Assembly (NCBI RefSeq): GCF_900496965.1
Contig: NZ_UFQB01000002.1
Span: 1 to 64,000, forward strand
DNA from: Achromobacter agilis
Lineage (GTDB): Bacteria; Pseudomonadota; Gammaproteobacteria; Burkholderiales; Burkholderiaceae_B
Length of the DNA stretch: 64,000 bases
Direction of reading: 5' to 3'
Part shown: positions 48,916 to 56,795 of the stretch, one piece after another
Numbering within the stretch: position 1 is the stretch's first letter
Layout of the letters: each line of letters starts with the position of its first letter
Position numbers and translations under genes: made by a program
The notes under the pieces: model-generated
Seen by the model: the letters and a program-made list of their open reading frames with translations, nothing else
Told to the model about the DNA's origin: nothing
Databases searched by the model: none

Positions 48916-49902
48916 ATGAACCTGTTTCTGCATGTCGTGATTGGGCTGGCCCTGTTGGCCGCGGCGGGCTGGGGCGCGTTGGCGCTGTGGTTCCAGCCCC
49001 CGCTGCGCAACCATGCGCGCGCCCTGCTGCCGGTGGCCTGGCTGACGCTGGCCGCCGCCGCGCTCGTGGGGCTGGCGCTTGGCATATTCCAGGCCGCCTG
49101 GCTGTTCGGCGCGCTGCTGGCGGCCCTGGTGCTTTGGTGGCGACTGGGCGTGCGGCCTTCCAACGACCGTCCATGGATGCCCGAGGTGTCCCGCCTGACG
49201 CAGGGCACGGTCGACGGCGATCTGCTTACGCTGCGCAATGTGCGCAACTTCAACTGGCGCACCCCAGCCGACTATGACGCACGCTGGGAAACCCGCGTCT
49301 ACCACCTGTCGCGGCTGGAGTCCGTAGACCTGGCGCTGTCGTACTGGGGCCGGCCCGCCATCGCCCACGCCATGGTGTCCTTCGGCTTCTCCGACGGCCA
49401 GCACCTAGTGTATTCGGTGGAAATCCGCCGCAAGCTGAACGACCGGTTCTCGGAGATCGGCGGCTTCTTCAGGCAGTACGAATTGGCCGTGTTGGCGTCG
49501 ACCGAGGAAGACAGCCTGCGCGTGCGCACCAATGTGCGCGGAGAAGACGGCTATCTGTACCGGGTGCACATGCCCGAGGGCGCCGCCCGCAAGCTGCTGC
49601 TGTCCTATGTGGACACGGCCAATCAGCTGATCGCCACGCCCCGCTTCTACAACACCCTGACCGCCAACTGCACCACGATCGTGTACCGGCTGGCGGACCA
49701 GATCGTGCCGGGCCTGCCGATGGATTACCGCTTGCTGCTGTCGGGCTATCTGCCGGAATACCTGTACCGGCTGGATGCGCTGGAAGGCGCCGACAGCCCC
49801 GAGGCGTACCGGCGCGCGGGCCGCTATACCGAGCGGGCCCGCGCCACCGAAGATGCGGCCGATTATTCGCGCAACATCCGCATCGGCGTGCCGGGCATGT
49901 AG
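48916..49902 (+). CDS. DUF4105-like membrane protein with permuted papain motif
   Basis: The 328-residue protein has three N-terminal hydrophobic segments (about 3-25, 36-58, 62-77). A hydrophilic domain like DUF4105, the N-terminal Lnb-type domain, follows. Key residues are H151 (GRPAIAHAMVSFGFSD) and C252 (TLTANCTTIVYRLADQI), in the permuted His-then-Cys order; YNxLTxNCTT is a typical DUF4105 phrase. Related domains include lacto-N-biosidase accessory regions and putative cysteine peptidases on the outer face of the membrane. It starts 52 bp after the fused membrane-peptidase gene and is probably co-transcribed with it. The reaction is unknown. Confidence 0.75.
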   Translation: MNLFLHVVIGLALLAAAGWGALALWFQPPLRNHARALLPVAWLTLAAAALVGLALGIFQAAWLFGALLAALVLWWRLGVRPSNDRPWMPEVSRLTQGTVDGDLLTLRNVRNFNWRTPADYDARWETRVYHLSRLESVDLALSYWGRPAIAHAMVSFGFSDGQHLVYSVEIRRKLNDRFSEIGGFFRQYELAVLASTEEDSLRVRTNVRGEDGYLYRVHMPEGAARKLLLSYVDTANQLIATPRFYNTLTANCTTIVYRLADQIVPGLPMDYRLLLSGYLPEYLYRLDALEGADSPEAYRRAGRYTERARATEDAADYSRNIRIGVPGM

Positions 49903-49913
49903 CGCCTTGGCGT

Positions 49914-51233
49914 CTACGCCGCCGACGATTCGCGGCGCAGAAAATCCAGCACCGCCAGGTAAGACCCCTCGTTGCCCGCCGCGTTGGCCGACGGCGTTCC
50001 ACCCGCGTCCAGCAACAGCCCCGACATGGCGTGCGGCTTGCTGATCAGAGTGGCGGGCAGGTAGGGATAGTGCACATGGTGGCCCGCCCCCATGCAGACA
50101 TGATGAAACGTCGGCTGGCCGTGCGCGAGGCGCTGCCGCATGACGATTTCCGAGTAGGCCGTGCTGGGCCAGAAGCCGTCGTCGGACGCGCTGATCAGCA
50201 TGACGGGCCCGGGATAGCGCTCGATCGGGATGCGGGCGCGCTCGAAGGCCGCGCTGTCGCGCGTGGCGCTGAGGAAGGCGTGCGTCTGGCGGTACGGCGG
50301 CTCCGAGGCGTAGGCCGCTTCCCAATCGGCGCTGGCGTTGTCCTGCCACAGATGCGGCAGCGGCTCGCCGGCCTTGGTCCACACCTGGGCGTTGCGGCCG
50401 GTGCCGGGCGAGCCTGCGCTGACGACGCCATGCATGACAGGCGACGGCACATAGGCAATCACGGCGCTGACCAACTCGGGATAATGCGCCGCCACCAGCA
50501 GCGAGGTCTCGCCTCCCCGGCTGATGCCGGAAAGCGCCACGAAGCCGTCGCGCGGCGCGAGTTCGGCGCGGGCCCAGCGCAAGGCCTGCTCGAAGTACTC
50601 CAGCGGCATGTCGTTCAGGTACTTGGGCCGGCCGTCGTAGTTGAAGATGGCCAGCGCCAGGCATTGGTAGCCGCGAGCCGCGAAGAGCGCGGCCCGCGGG
50701 GCGTTGACGCCGCCGGAGGACCCGTTCATGTAGATCACGAGCGGATGCGGGCCGGGGCCGGCCGGCGTATAGAGTTCGCCGGACAGCGTCATGCCCCCGG
50801 CCTGTTCGCGCACGGCGCGATGGGTCACGCCTTCGGCCAGGAATTCCTGCACCAGGCGCGCGGTGGCGGTATGGCGGCCGTCGGTGGCTTCGATGTCGAT
50901 GACCAGGGGCTCCGTGCGGTCCGGCGGGAACACCACGCGGTCCATGTCGCAGCAGACCATGGACCAGACGAGGCCCATGGCGGAGGGCTCGGCGTAGCTG
51001 CCCGACACCGGGCAATCGCGCGACAGGTCCAGGCTGCCGTCATGGCCGGCGATGAACACGGCCCGCGAGCGCCACGGGGCGCCGCACATCTGCATATTGG
51101 CGGTCACGGTGACGAAGGCATAGGCGGGAAATCCGTCGATGCGGATGTCGCGCGCCACGTCGACCAGGGCGTATTCGGGGCTGACGACGATGCGGGGCGG
51201 TTCAGCCACGGCGGCTCCTTGGGGCGTGTTCAC
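49914..51233 (-). CDS. BAAT/acyl-CoA thioester hydrolase-like alpha/beta hydrolase
   Basis: The 439-residue protein has an N-terminal beta-sandwich domain (about 15-135) like that of acyl-CoA thioester hydrolases/BAAT, and a C-terminal alpha/beta hydrolase. The nucleophile elbow is GISRGG with S238, the acid may be in ISASDDGFWPS, and the His in GAGHHVHYPYLP. Known relatives act on acyl-CoA esters or hydrolyse dienelactone-like compounds. It starts one base before the stop-proximal end of the Bug gene upstream (51235), so the Bug protein and hydrolase are co-transcribed. The Bug ligand may be the compound whose thioester or ester is cut. Confidence 0.82.
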   Translation of the reverse strand: MNTPQGAAVAEPPRIVVSPEYALVDVARDIRIDGFPAYAFVTVTANMQMCGAPWRSRAVFIAGHDGSLDLSRDCPVSGSYAEPSAMGLVWSMVCCDMDRVVFPPDRTEPLVIDIEATDGRHTATARLVQEFLAEGVTHRAVREQAGGMTLSGELYTPAGPGPHPLVIYMNGSSGGVNAPRAALFAARGYQCLALAIFNYDGRPKYLNDMPLEYFEQALRWARAELAPRDGFVALSGISRGGETSLLVAAHYPELVSAVIAYVPSPVMHGVVSAGSPGTGRNAQVWTKAGEPLPHLWQDNASADWEAAYASEPPYRQTHAFLSATRDSAAFERARIPIERYPGPVMLISASDDGFWPSTAYSEIVMRQRLAHGQPTFHHVCMGAGHHVHYPYLPATLISKPHAMSGLLLDAGGTPSANAAGNEGSYLAVLDFLRRESSAA

Positions 51234-51234
51234 G

Positions 51235-52221
51235 TTAGCTCTTCAGATCGGTCTTGGGCACGCCATTGGCCTTGATGACCTGGGCCCACATGGCGGACTC
51301 TTCGGCGATGACCCGGTCCAGGTCGGCCGACGAGGTGAATTCGACCGCCACGCCCTGGTCCGCGAACTGCTGCACCAGGCCGGGGTCGCGCGTGCCTTCG
51401 CGCACGGCACTCTCCAGCGTCTTGACCACGGGCGCCGGCATGGCGGCCGGACCCGAAATCATCATGCGGGTATAGAGTTCGAAGCCGTCCACGCCGGCTT
51501 CCTTCATGGTGGGCACGTCGGGCAGGCTGGACAGCCGCTTGTCGGACGTGACTGCCAGCGCCTGCAGCTTGCCCGACTTGATGTTGGGCAGCGCCGAGGT
51601 CGGAAAATCGAAGGTGCTTTGCACGGTGCCCGCCATAAGATCCAGCAGCGCCGGGCCGCTGCCCTTGTATGGCACATCCTGGAACTGCGTCCCGGTCTTC
51701 GACTGGAAATGCAGCAGCGCCAGGTGATTGATCACGCCGCGCCCCGCGTGCGCGCAGGTGATGTCGCCCGGCTTCTTCTTGGCCAGGGCGATGAACTCCT
51801 GCACGTTCTTCACGCCCAGCTCGGGATGCACGATGAGCAGCATGGGCGACTTGCCCATCGACCCCAGTTGCTTGAAGTCCGACTGCTGGTAAGGCAGGTT
51901 GTTGTAGAGCAAGGGGTTCAGGATCATGCCGTTGGTGCCCGCGAAGCCCAGCGTGTAACCGTCCGGCTCGGCGCGCGCCACGGCCACCGTGGCGATGATG
52001 GCCTGGCCGCCCGGGCGGTTTTCCACGACGACGCTCTGCTTCAGCGTCTTGCCCATGCGTTCGGCCAGGGCCCGCGCCGCGATGTCGGTCAGCCCGCCCG
52101 GCGCGAAGCCCACCAGCAAGCGCACGGGCCGTGTTGGAAACGTGTTCTGCGCCCAGGCCGGGCGTGAGATCAGGGGCAGCGCGGCAAGCGCGCCCAGGGC
52201 ATGGCGGCGAGTGAATCGCAT
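51235..52221 (-). CDS. Bug/TctC-type periplasmic substrate-binding protein
   Basis: The 328-residue protein begins with MRFTRRHALGALAALPL, a twin-arginine-like leader that ends near SRPAWAQ. Mature signatures are FPTRPVRLLVGFAPGGLTDIAARALA and VVVENRPGGQAIIA. It is the first gene of a two-gene unit with the BAAT-like hydrolase. The region before it (52251-52350) is rich in palindromes, two of them GntR-like. No membrane transporter subunits are nearby. The ligand is unknown; the linkage suggests an ester-related organic acid. Confidence 0.9.
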   Translation of the reverse strand: MRFTRRHALGALAALPLISRPAWAQNTFPTRPVRLLVGFAPGGLTDIAARALAERMGKTLKQSVVVENRPGGQAIIATVAVARAEPDGYTLGFAGTNGMILNPLLYNNLPYQQSDFKQLGSMGKSPMLLIVHPELGVKNVQEFIALAKKKPGDITCAHAGRGVINHLALLHFQSKTGTQFQDVPYKGSGPALLDLMAGTVQSTFDFPTSALPNIKSGKLQALAVTSDKRLSSLPDVPTMKEAGVDGFELYTRMMISGPAAMPAPVVKTLESAVREGTRDPGLVQQFADQGVAVEFTSSADLDRVIAEESAMWAQVIKANGVPKTDLKS

Positions 52222-52250
52222 ACGGTTCTCCAGGCAAGGAAAACGTATGT

Positions 52251-52350
52251 TGTATGCAATACAGGGGATAAACCATCTAGGGATATCCCGATATCCCTAG
52301 GGCGCCGCCGCAACGACGAATCCGAAAAACGGTATTTGGTATGCGATCCA
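52251..52350. promoter_or_regulatory. GntR-like operators and long palindrome before the Bug gene
   Basis: TGTAT-GCA-ATACA (52251-52263) is a perfect palindrome of the type bound by GntR/FadR-family proteins. A related site, TGGTATGCGATCCA (52337-52350), shares its TATGC core. Between them, CTAGGGATAT-CCCG-ATATCCCTAG (52277-52300) is a perfect 10-bp inverted repeat. No GntR gene is adjacent, so the regulator would be encoded elsewhere. Confidence 0.5.
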
Positions 52351-52356
52351 GCCCGG

Positions 52357-52914
52357 CTACGGCTTGGCCATGAGCTTCTTCCACCCTTCCAGGCCCAGCC
52401 GCTGCATCGTGTCGATGTTCTTCTCGTAGATCTCGGCGGCGTCGGGGAAGGATTCCACGGCTCGGTCGATGCTGTCTTCGCGCAACAGGTGCAGGATGGG
52501 GTACGGCGAACGGTTCGTGTAGTTGGAGATATCGTCCGGCGCGGTGTCCGCGAACTGGAATTGCGGGTGGAAAGTCGCAACCTGCAGCTCGCCCACCAGG
52601 CGCATGCGCTTGAGCAGCCGGTCCGACAGGTCCTCGAAATCGTTGAACTCCAGGAAGTCGTCCAGCGCGTCGGGAAGGATCAGCAACGTCGTGTCGATCT
52701 GCTCGGGATCGGTTTGCGCCAGCAGCGCCAGCTCGTCCTGCAGGTCGGTCAACACGCCTTCGGCATCGGTCGCGTCGCTGACGGCAAAGCGGATCTGGTC
52801 TTTGACCTGCACCGCCTTGGCGAAAGGACAGAGGTTCAGGCCGATGACGGCCTTGGTCAGCCAGTCGCGGGTTTCGGCAACCACGTTGGCGTAGGCGTCG
52901 GAAGTGGAAATCAT
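52357..52914 (-). CDS. DUF1415 family protein
   Basis: The 185-residue protein matches DUF1415: ETRDWLTKAVIGLNLCPFAK near the start and NRSPYPILHLLREDSIDRAV near the end. The conserved NLCPFA cysteine and the acidic central region are typical. The family is widespread in proteobacteria, cytoplasmic, and has no established activity. It stands between the M20 peptidase gene, whose stop is followed by a terminator, and the Bug operon. Confidence 0.92.
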   Translation of the reverse strand: MISTSDAYANVVAETRDWLTKAVIGLNLCPFAKAVQVKDQIRFAVSDATDAEGVLTDLQDELALLAQTDPEQIDTTLLILPDALDDFLEFNDFEDLSDRLLKRMRLVGELQVATFHPQFQFADTAPDDISNYTNRSPYPILHLLREDSIDRAVESFPDAAEIYEKNIDTMQRLGLEGWKKLMAKP

Positions 52915-52924
52915 CTGGAATCCT

Positions 52925-52961
52925 GAAAAAGAAAAGCGCGAGCTGGCGCAGCCCGCGCTTT
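52925..52961 (-). terminator. Rho-independent terminator after the M20 peptidase gene
   Basis: On the minus strand, AAAGCGCG (outer arm) with CGCGCTTT and the inner GCTG/CAGC arms form an extended stem with a GCG loop, interrupted by one A-C mismatch. It is followed by TTTTCTTTTT. It lies 18 bp after the M20 stop codon (52979) and before the DUF1415 start, so it should end M20 transcription. Confidence 0.8.
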
Positions 52962-52978
52962 GAATGGTTTGCCGCCGC

Positions 52979-54451
52979 TCAGGCGGCCGGCATGGCGGCC
53001 ATGGTTTGCGCCACGGCGGCAGTCAGCTTCTTGCCGTACGGCACGTGCAGGAATTCATTGGGGCCGTGGGCGTTGGACTTGGGGCCCAACACGCCGCAGA
53101 CCATGAACTGGGCCTTGGGGAAGCCCTTCTGCAGAATGCTCATGAGCGGAATGGTGCCGCCCTGGCCGATATAGCCGCAGGGCGAGCCGTAGTATTGCTG
53201 GGAGGCGGCGTCCAGCGCCTGGGTCAGCCACTGCTCGGACGCCGGGGCGTTCCAGCCGGTGGCCGCGCCTTCGTTGGCCTTGAAAATGACCTTGGCGTTG
53301 TAGGGCGCGTCGGCTTCCAGCAGCGCCTTGATTTCCTGCGAGGCGGCCACGGCGTCCACCAGCGGCGGCAGGCGCAGCGACAGCTTGAAAGCGGTGCGCG
53401 GGCGCAGCACGTTGCCGGCGCTGGACAGCGGCGGCAGGCCTTCGGCGCCAGTAACGGACAGGGTCGGACGCCAGGTGCGGTTCAGCAGGGCTTCTTCGGG
53501 TTCGGTCGTCATGGGCAGCACGAAGCCGCCTTCGGCGCCGCAGCTCCAGGGGAAACGGCGCCAGACCTCGTCGCCCAGGATGCGGGCGGTGGCATGCACC
53601 TGTTCGATGCGGTCGGCGGGGATGGCGCAATGCAGGCTTTGCGGCAGCAGGCGGCCGGTGGCGCTGTCTTCCAGGCGGTCCAGCAGATGGCGCAGGATGC
53701 GGAACGACGACGGCACGACGCCGCTGGAGTCGCCCGAGTGCACGCCTTCGTCCAGCACCTGGACTTCCAGCGTGCCCGCCACCATGCCGCGCAGCGAGGT
53801 CGTCATCCACAGCTGGTCGTAGTTGCCCGCGCCCGAATCCAGGCACACCACCAGCGCCACGTTGCCCAGGCGGTCGCGCAGCGCGTCCACATAGGGCAGC
53901 AGGTCGTAGCTGCCGGACTCTTCACAGGTTTCGACGATGCCCACGCAACGCGGACGCGGAATGCCCTGCTTGTCCAGCGCCATGATGGCGGTGAGCGAGG
54001 CGTACACGGCGTAGCCGTCGTCCGCGCCGCCGCGGCCGTACAGCTTGCCGTCTTCGTACTTGGGCGTCCACGGGCCCAGGCCGGCGCGCCAACCGGAGAA
54101 CTCGGGCTGTTTGTCCAGGTGGCCGTACAGCAGCACCGTATCGCCGTTGTCGCTGCGGGTGGCGGGCGCGTCGAAGAAGATGACGGGCGTGCGGCCCGGC
54201 AGGCGCACCACTTCCAGCGTCAGGCCCGAGACCTTCTGCGCCTCGACCCACTGCGCCGCGTCGCGCACCACGCGTTCGATGAACGCATTCTTTTCCCAGT
54301 CGGCGTCAAAGGCCGGGCTCTTGGCGGGAATGGCGATGTAGTCGGTCAGCGCCGGGATGATCTCGTTGTCCCACTTGTCGTCCACAAAAGCCTGCAGAGC
54401 CTTCGGATCGAGAGTGGGAGGAAGAGCGTCTTCGGGGATGCGTGCGTTCAT
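52979..54451 (-). CDS. M20-family metallopeptidase (dipeptidase-like)
   Basis: The 490-residue protein has the M20 metal-site order: VLLYGHLDKQPE (His), GRGGADDGYA (bridging Asp), ETCEESGSYDLLPY (catalytic Glu), and a C-terminal His near GPNEFLHVPY. The length and pattern are closest to cytosolic non-specific dipeptidases or carnosinase-like enzymes, which split short peptides with zinc or manganese. The ATG at 54451 follows a region with a TAAAAT -10 candidate. Downstream lies a clear terminator. The 157-bp repeat array lies upstream of its promoter region. Confidence 0.92.
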   Translation of the reverse strand: MNARIPEDALPPTLDPKALQAFVDDKWDNEIIPALTDYIAIPAKSPAFDADWEKNAFIERVVRDAAQWVEAQKVSGLTLEVVRLPGRTPVIFFDAPATRSDNGDTVLLYGHLDKQPEFSGWRAGLGPWTPKYEDGKLYGRGGADDGYAVYASLTAIMALDKQGIPRPRCVGIVETCEESGSYDLLPYVDALRDRLGNVALVVCLDSGAGNYDQLWMTTSLRGMVAGTLEVQVLDEGVHSGDSSGVVPSSFRILRHLLDRLEDSATGRLLPQSLHCAIPADRIEQVHATARILGDEVWRRFPWSCGAEGGFVLPMTTEPEEALLNRTWRPTLSVTGAEGLPPLSSAGNVLRPRTAFKLSLRLPPLVDAVAASQEIKALLEADAPYNAKVIFKANEGAATGWNAPASEQWLTQALDAASQQYYGSPCGYIGQGGTIPLMSILQKGFPKAQFMVCGVLGPKSNAHGPNEFLHVPYGKKLTAAVAQTMAAMPAA

Positions 54452-54534
54452 GGCGCGGGATCCTGTGCGGGTGGGATGGGCAAACCGCTATTTTATGCCT
54501 GCGCGCCGGAGCCGGCATCTTTTGTCCCTGATTG

Positions 54535-54550
54535 TTTTTTTGGGGGGGGG
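54535..54550. repeat. T7G9 homopolymeric tract upstream of the M20 gene
   Basis: Seven T (54535-54541) are followed by nine G (54542-54550). The tract lies 84-100 bp before the M20 start on the minus strand, between the repeat array and a TAAAAT -10 candidate at 54490-54495. Homopolymeric runs of this length can slip, and Bordetella uses poly-C runs for promoter phase variation; here the tract is too far from the -10 box for that mechanism to be obvious. Confidence 0.6.
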
Positions 54551-54555
54551 TGGTA

Positions 54556-55054
54556 GTGTCTGACACCCGTACGCAATGCCCGTCCCGCTGAAGCCGGCCT
54601 TCCCGGGTGTCTGACACCCGCAAAAAGAACACAACGCTTCGGTGTCAGACACCCGGCGGCACAGCCGCTAGCCACAGGCCGTCTCGTATGGGTGTCAGAC
54701 ACTGACTGGTTTGTGTCTGACACCCGTACGCAATGCCCGTCCCGCCGAAGCCGGCCTTCCCGGGTGTCTGACACTCGCAGAAAGAACACAACGCTTCGGT
54801 GTCTGACACCCGGTGCCGCCTCAGCAAGCCACAGGCCTTCTCGTACGGGTGTCAGACACTGACTGGTTTGTGTCTGACACCCGTACGCAATGCCCGTCCC
54901 GCCGAAGCCGGCCTTCCCGGGTGTCTGACACCCGCAAAAAGAACACAACGCTTCGGTGTCTGACACCCGGCGCCGCCTCAGCAAGCCACAGGCCTTCTCG
55001 TACGGGTGTCAGACACTGGGACACCCGGCACTGGCTGGAGAGCGTGTCGGACAC
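54556..55054. repeat. Three tandem 157-bp units with GTGTCWGACAC palindromes
   Basis: The 11-bp palindrome GTGTCWGACAC occurs exactly at 54556, 54607, 54642, 54692, 54713, 54764, 54799, 54849, 54870, 54921, 54956 and 55006, with a one-base variant (centre G) at 55044. The spacing repeats as 51, 35, 50, 21 bp, so each unit is 157 bp and starts at 54556, 54713 and 54870. Spacers are almost identical between units. Adjacent A- and T-centred copies pair with each other; at 54842-54887 they form an 18-bp perfect stem, CGTACGGGTGTCAGACAC, with loop TGACTGGTTT. The array fills most of the 612-bp gap between the chemoreceptor stop and the M20 start. I recall related sequence, read as short hypothetical proteins, in other Alcaligenaceae, but cannot verify it. 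Confidence 0.9.
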
Positions 55055-55063
55055 CGGCTGCAA

Positions 55064-56692
55064 TCAAGCCCCGATCAGCGCGGGTTCCCCGGCACGCTGG
55101 CCCAGGGCGGGCGCTTCCGCGTCGATCACCTGGCCGGCCTGCAGCTTGAACACCGCCACGGCTTCGCGCAGGCGCTGCGCCTGGGTTTCCAGCGATGCCG
55201 CCGAAGCCGCGGCCTGCTCGACCAGCGCCGCGTTCTGCTGCGTCACGCTGTCCATCTGCGACACGGCCTGATTCACCTGCTGGATCCCTTGCGACTGCTC
55301 TTCCGACGCGCTGGAGATCTCGTTGATGATGTCCGTCACGCGGCGCACCGACGTCACGATCTCCTGCATGGTGGCGCCGGCGGCCTCCACCTGGTCGGAA
55401 CCGACCGACACCTTCTGCACCGAGTCGTCGATCAAGCCCTTGATTTCCTTGGCGGCGGCGGCGCTGCGCTGGGCCAGGGCGCGCACTTCGCTGGCCACGA
55501 CCGCGAAACCCTTGCCCTGCTCGCCCGCGCGCGCCGCTTCCACGGCGGCGTTCAGCGCCAGGATGTTGGTCTGGAAGGCGATGCCGTCGATCACGCCGAC
55601 GATGTCGGCGATGCGGTTGGAGCTGTCGGCGATGCCGCGCATCGTGCCGACCACGTCGCCCACCGCCCGGCCGCCCCGCGTGGCCACTTCGGAAGCGGCC
55701 ATCGCCAGCTCCGACGCACTGCGCGAGCTTTCGGCGTTGTTGCGCACCGTGGACGACAGCTCGTCCATGCTGGCGGCGGTTTCTTCCAGGGACGCCGCCT
55801 GCTGCTCGGTCCGGGAGGACAGGTCGATGTTGCCCGCGGCGATCTCGCGCGAGCCGGTGTGGATCTCTTCGACGCCCAGGCGCACGGCCGACACGGTGCG
55901 GGCCAGGCTGTCCTGCATGCGCTTGACGGCGCCGTACAGCACGCCGATTTCATTGTTGCCGCGCTGCTCGATGCGGTTGGTCAGGTCGCCGGCGGCGATG
56001 CGGTCGAACAAGCGGCCGGCCTCGTGCAGCGGACGGAAGACCGAGCGCGCGAACACGGCGTACAGCCCCACCACCAGGACACCCACGACGATCAGCAGGC
56101 CGACCAGCAGCGCGATCGCGCCGTTGATGCTGGTGGAGGCGTCGCGGGCCACGCGCTGGCCGACCTCGTCGGCGTAATCCACGTACTTCTGGATGCCGGC
56201 GGTGAAAGTCAGGCCCAGCGGCGTGACTTTTTCGAGATTCAGGCGGCCGGCTTCCTGCGCATTGCCGGCGCGGATGGCGGCAATCATGGGGACGATGGCG
56301 TCGCGGTGGTAGACGTCATAGGCCGCCAGCGCGGCGTCGAACAGCGGCTTGCCTTCGGCCGAGGTCTCGGGCGTCTGGCGCGCCGTCTGGATCATGTCGG
56401 CGGCCTTCTTGGTATAGCCGTCCAGGCGCTGCATGCTGGCCAGGTTGTCGATGCGCTTGCCTTCCATCAGCGCCGTCTGCGCCGCCAGCAGCACCAGCCG
56501 GGCGCGCAGCAGTTCGGAGCCCGCGCCGTCCACGGCGTTGGCGCGTACCAGATTGGTGTCCAGCAGCAGCTCGATCGAGCTGCGGTTGGAAGTGAGCTGC
56601 TGGTGGACCGCGATGCCGGTTGCCAGGAAAAGCGTGAAGAAAACGACTAAAGCGGTCGTCAAGACCGCGCGGATACTTAAATTCTTGAACAT
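55064..56692 (-). CDS. Methyl-accepting chemotaxis protein
   Basis: The start at 56692 ([13 protein letters not shown]) follows a GGAG site and gives 542 residues; a GTG 9 bases upstream is an alternative. There are two transmembrane helices (about 8-30 and 190-215) enclosing a roughly 160-residue periplasmic helical sensor domain. A HAMP domain (about 212-265) and the cytoplasmic signalling hairpin follow, with tip [20 protein letters not shown]. The conserved tip identifies the Tar/Tsr-like 36-heptad class. The C-terminus (AGEPALIGA) lacks the NWETF-type pentapeptide. The ligand is unknown. Its stop lies just nine bases from the last degenerate copy of the repeat array. Confidence 0.92.
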   Translation of the reverse strand: MFKNLSIRAVLTTALVVFFTLFLATGIAVHQQLTSNRSSIELLLDTNLVRANAVDGAGSELLRARLVLLAAQTALMEGKRIDNLASMQRLDGYTKKAADMIQTARQTPETSAEGKPLFDAALAAYDVYHRDAIVPMIAAIRAGNAQEAGRLNLEKVTPLGLTFTAGIQKYVDYADEVGQRVARDASTSINGAIALLVGLLIVVGVLVVGLYAVFARSVFRPLHEAGRLFDRIAAGDLTNRIEQRGNNEIGVLYGAVKRMQDSLARTVSAVRLGVEEIHTGSREIAAGNIDLSSRTEQQAASLEETAASMDELSSTVRNNAESSRSASELAMAASEVATRGGRAVGDVVGTMRGIADSSNRIADIVGVIDGIAFQTNILALNAAVEAARAGEQGKGFAVVASEVRALAQRSAAAAKEIKGLIDDSVQKVSVGSDQVEAAGATMQEIVTSVRRVTDIINEISSASEEQSQGIQQVNQAVSQMDSVTQQNAALVEQAAASAASLETQAQRLREAVAVFKLQAGQVIDAEAPALGQRAGEPALIGA

Positions 56693-56795
56693 GGGGGGCA
56701 CTCCGGGGGTTGCGTAAAGCTCCCCCCTATAACGGCGCGCTGCAATGAAAAGTTAAATATCTCATTGAGTTACACGCCGTTATCCGCCCCCCTTT

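Noticed and set aside
54556..55054. Array as a CRISPR locus
   Set aside because: The repeats are only 11 bp palindromes, the spacers are nearly identical between units, and no cas gene is present.
54493..55063. Open frames within the repeat array on both strands
   Set aside because: They are open because the GC-rich repeat lacks stop codons; the same peptide recurs with every unit and no ribosome-binding site precedes them.
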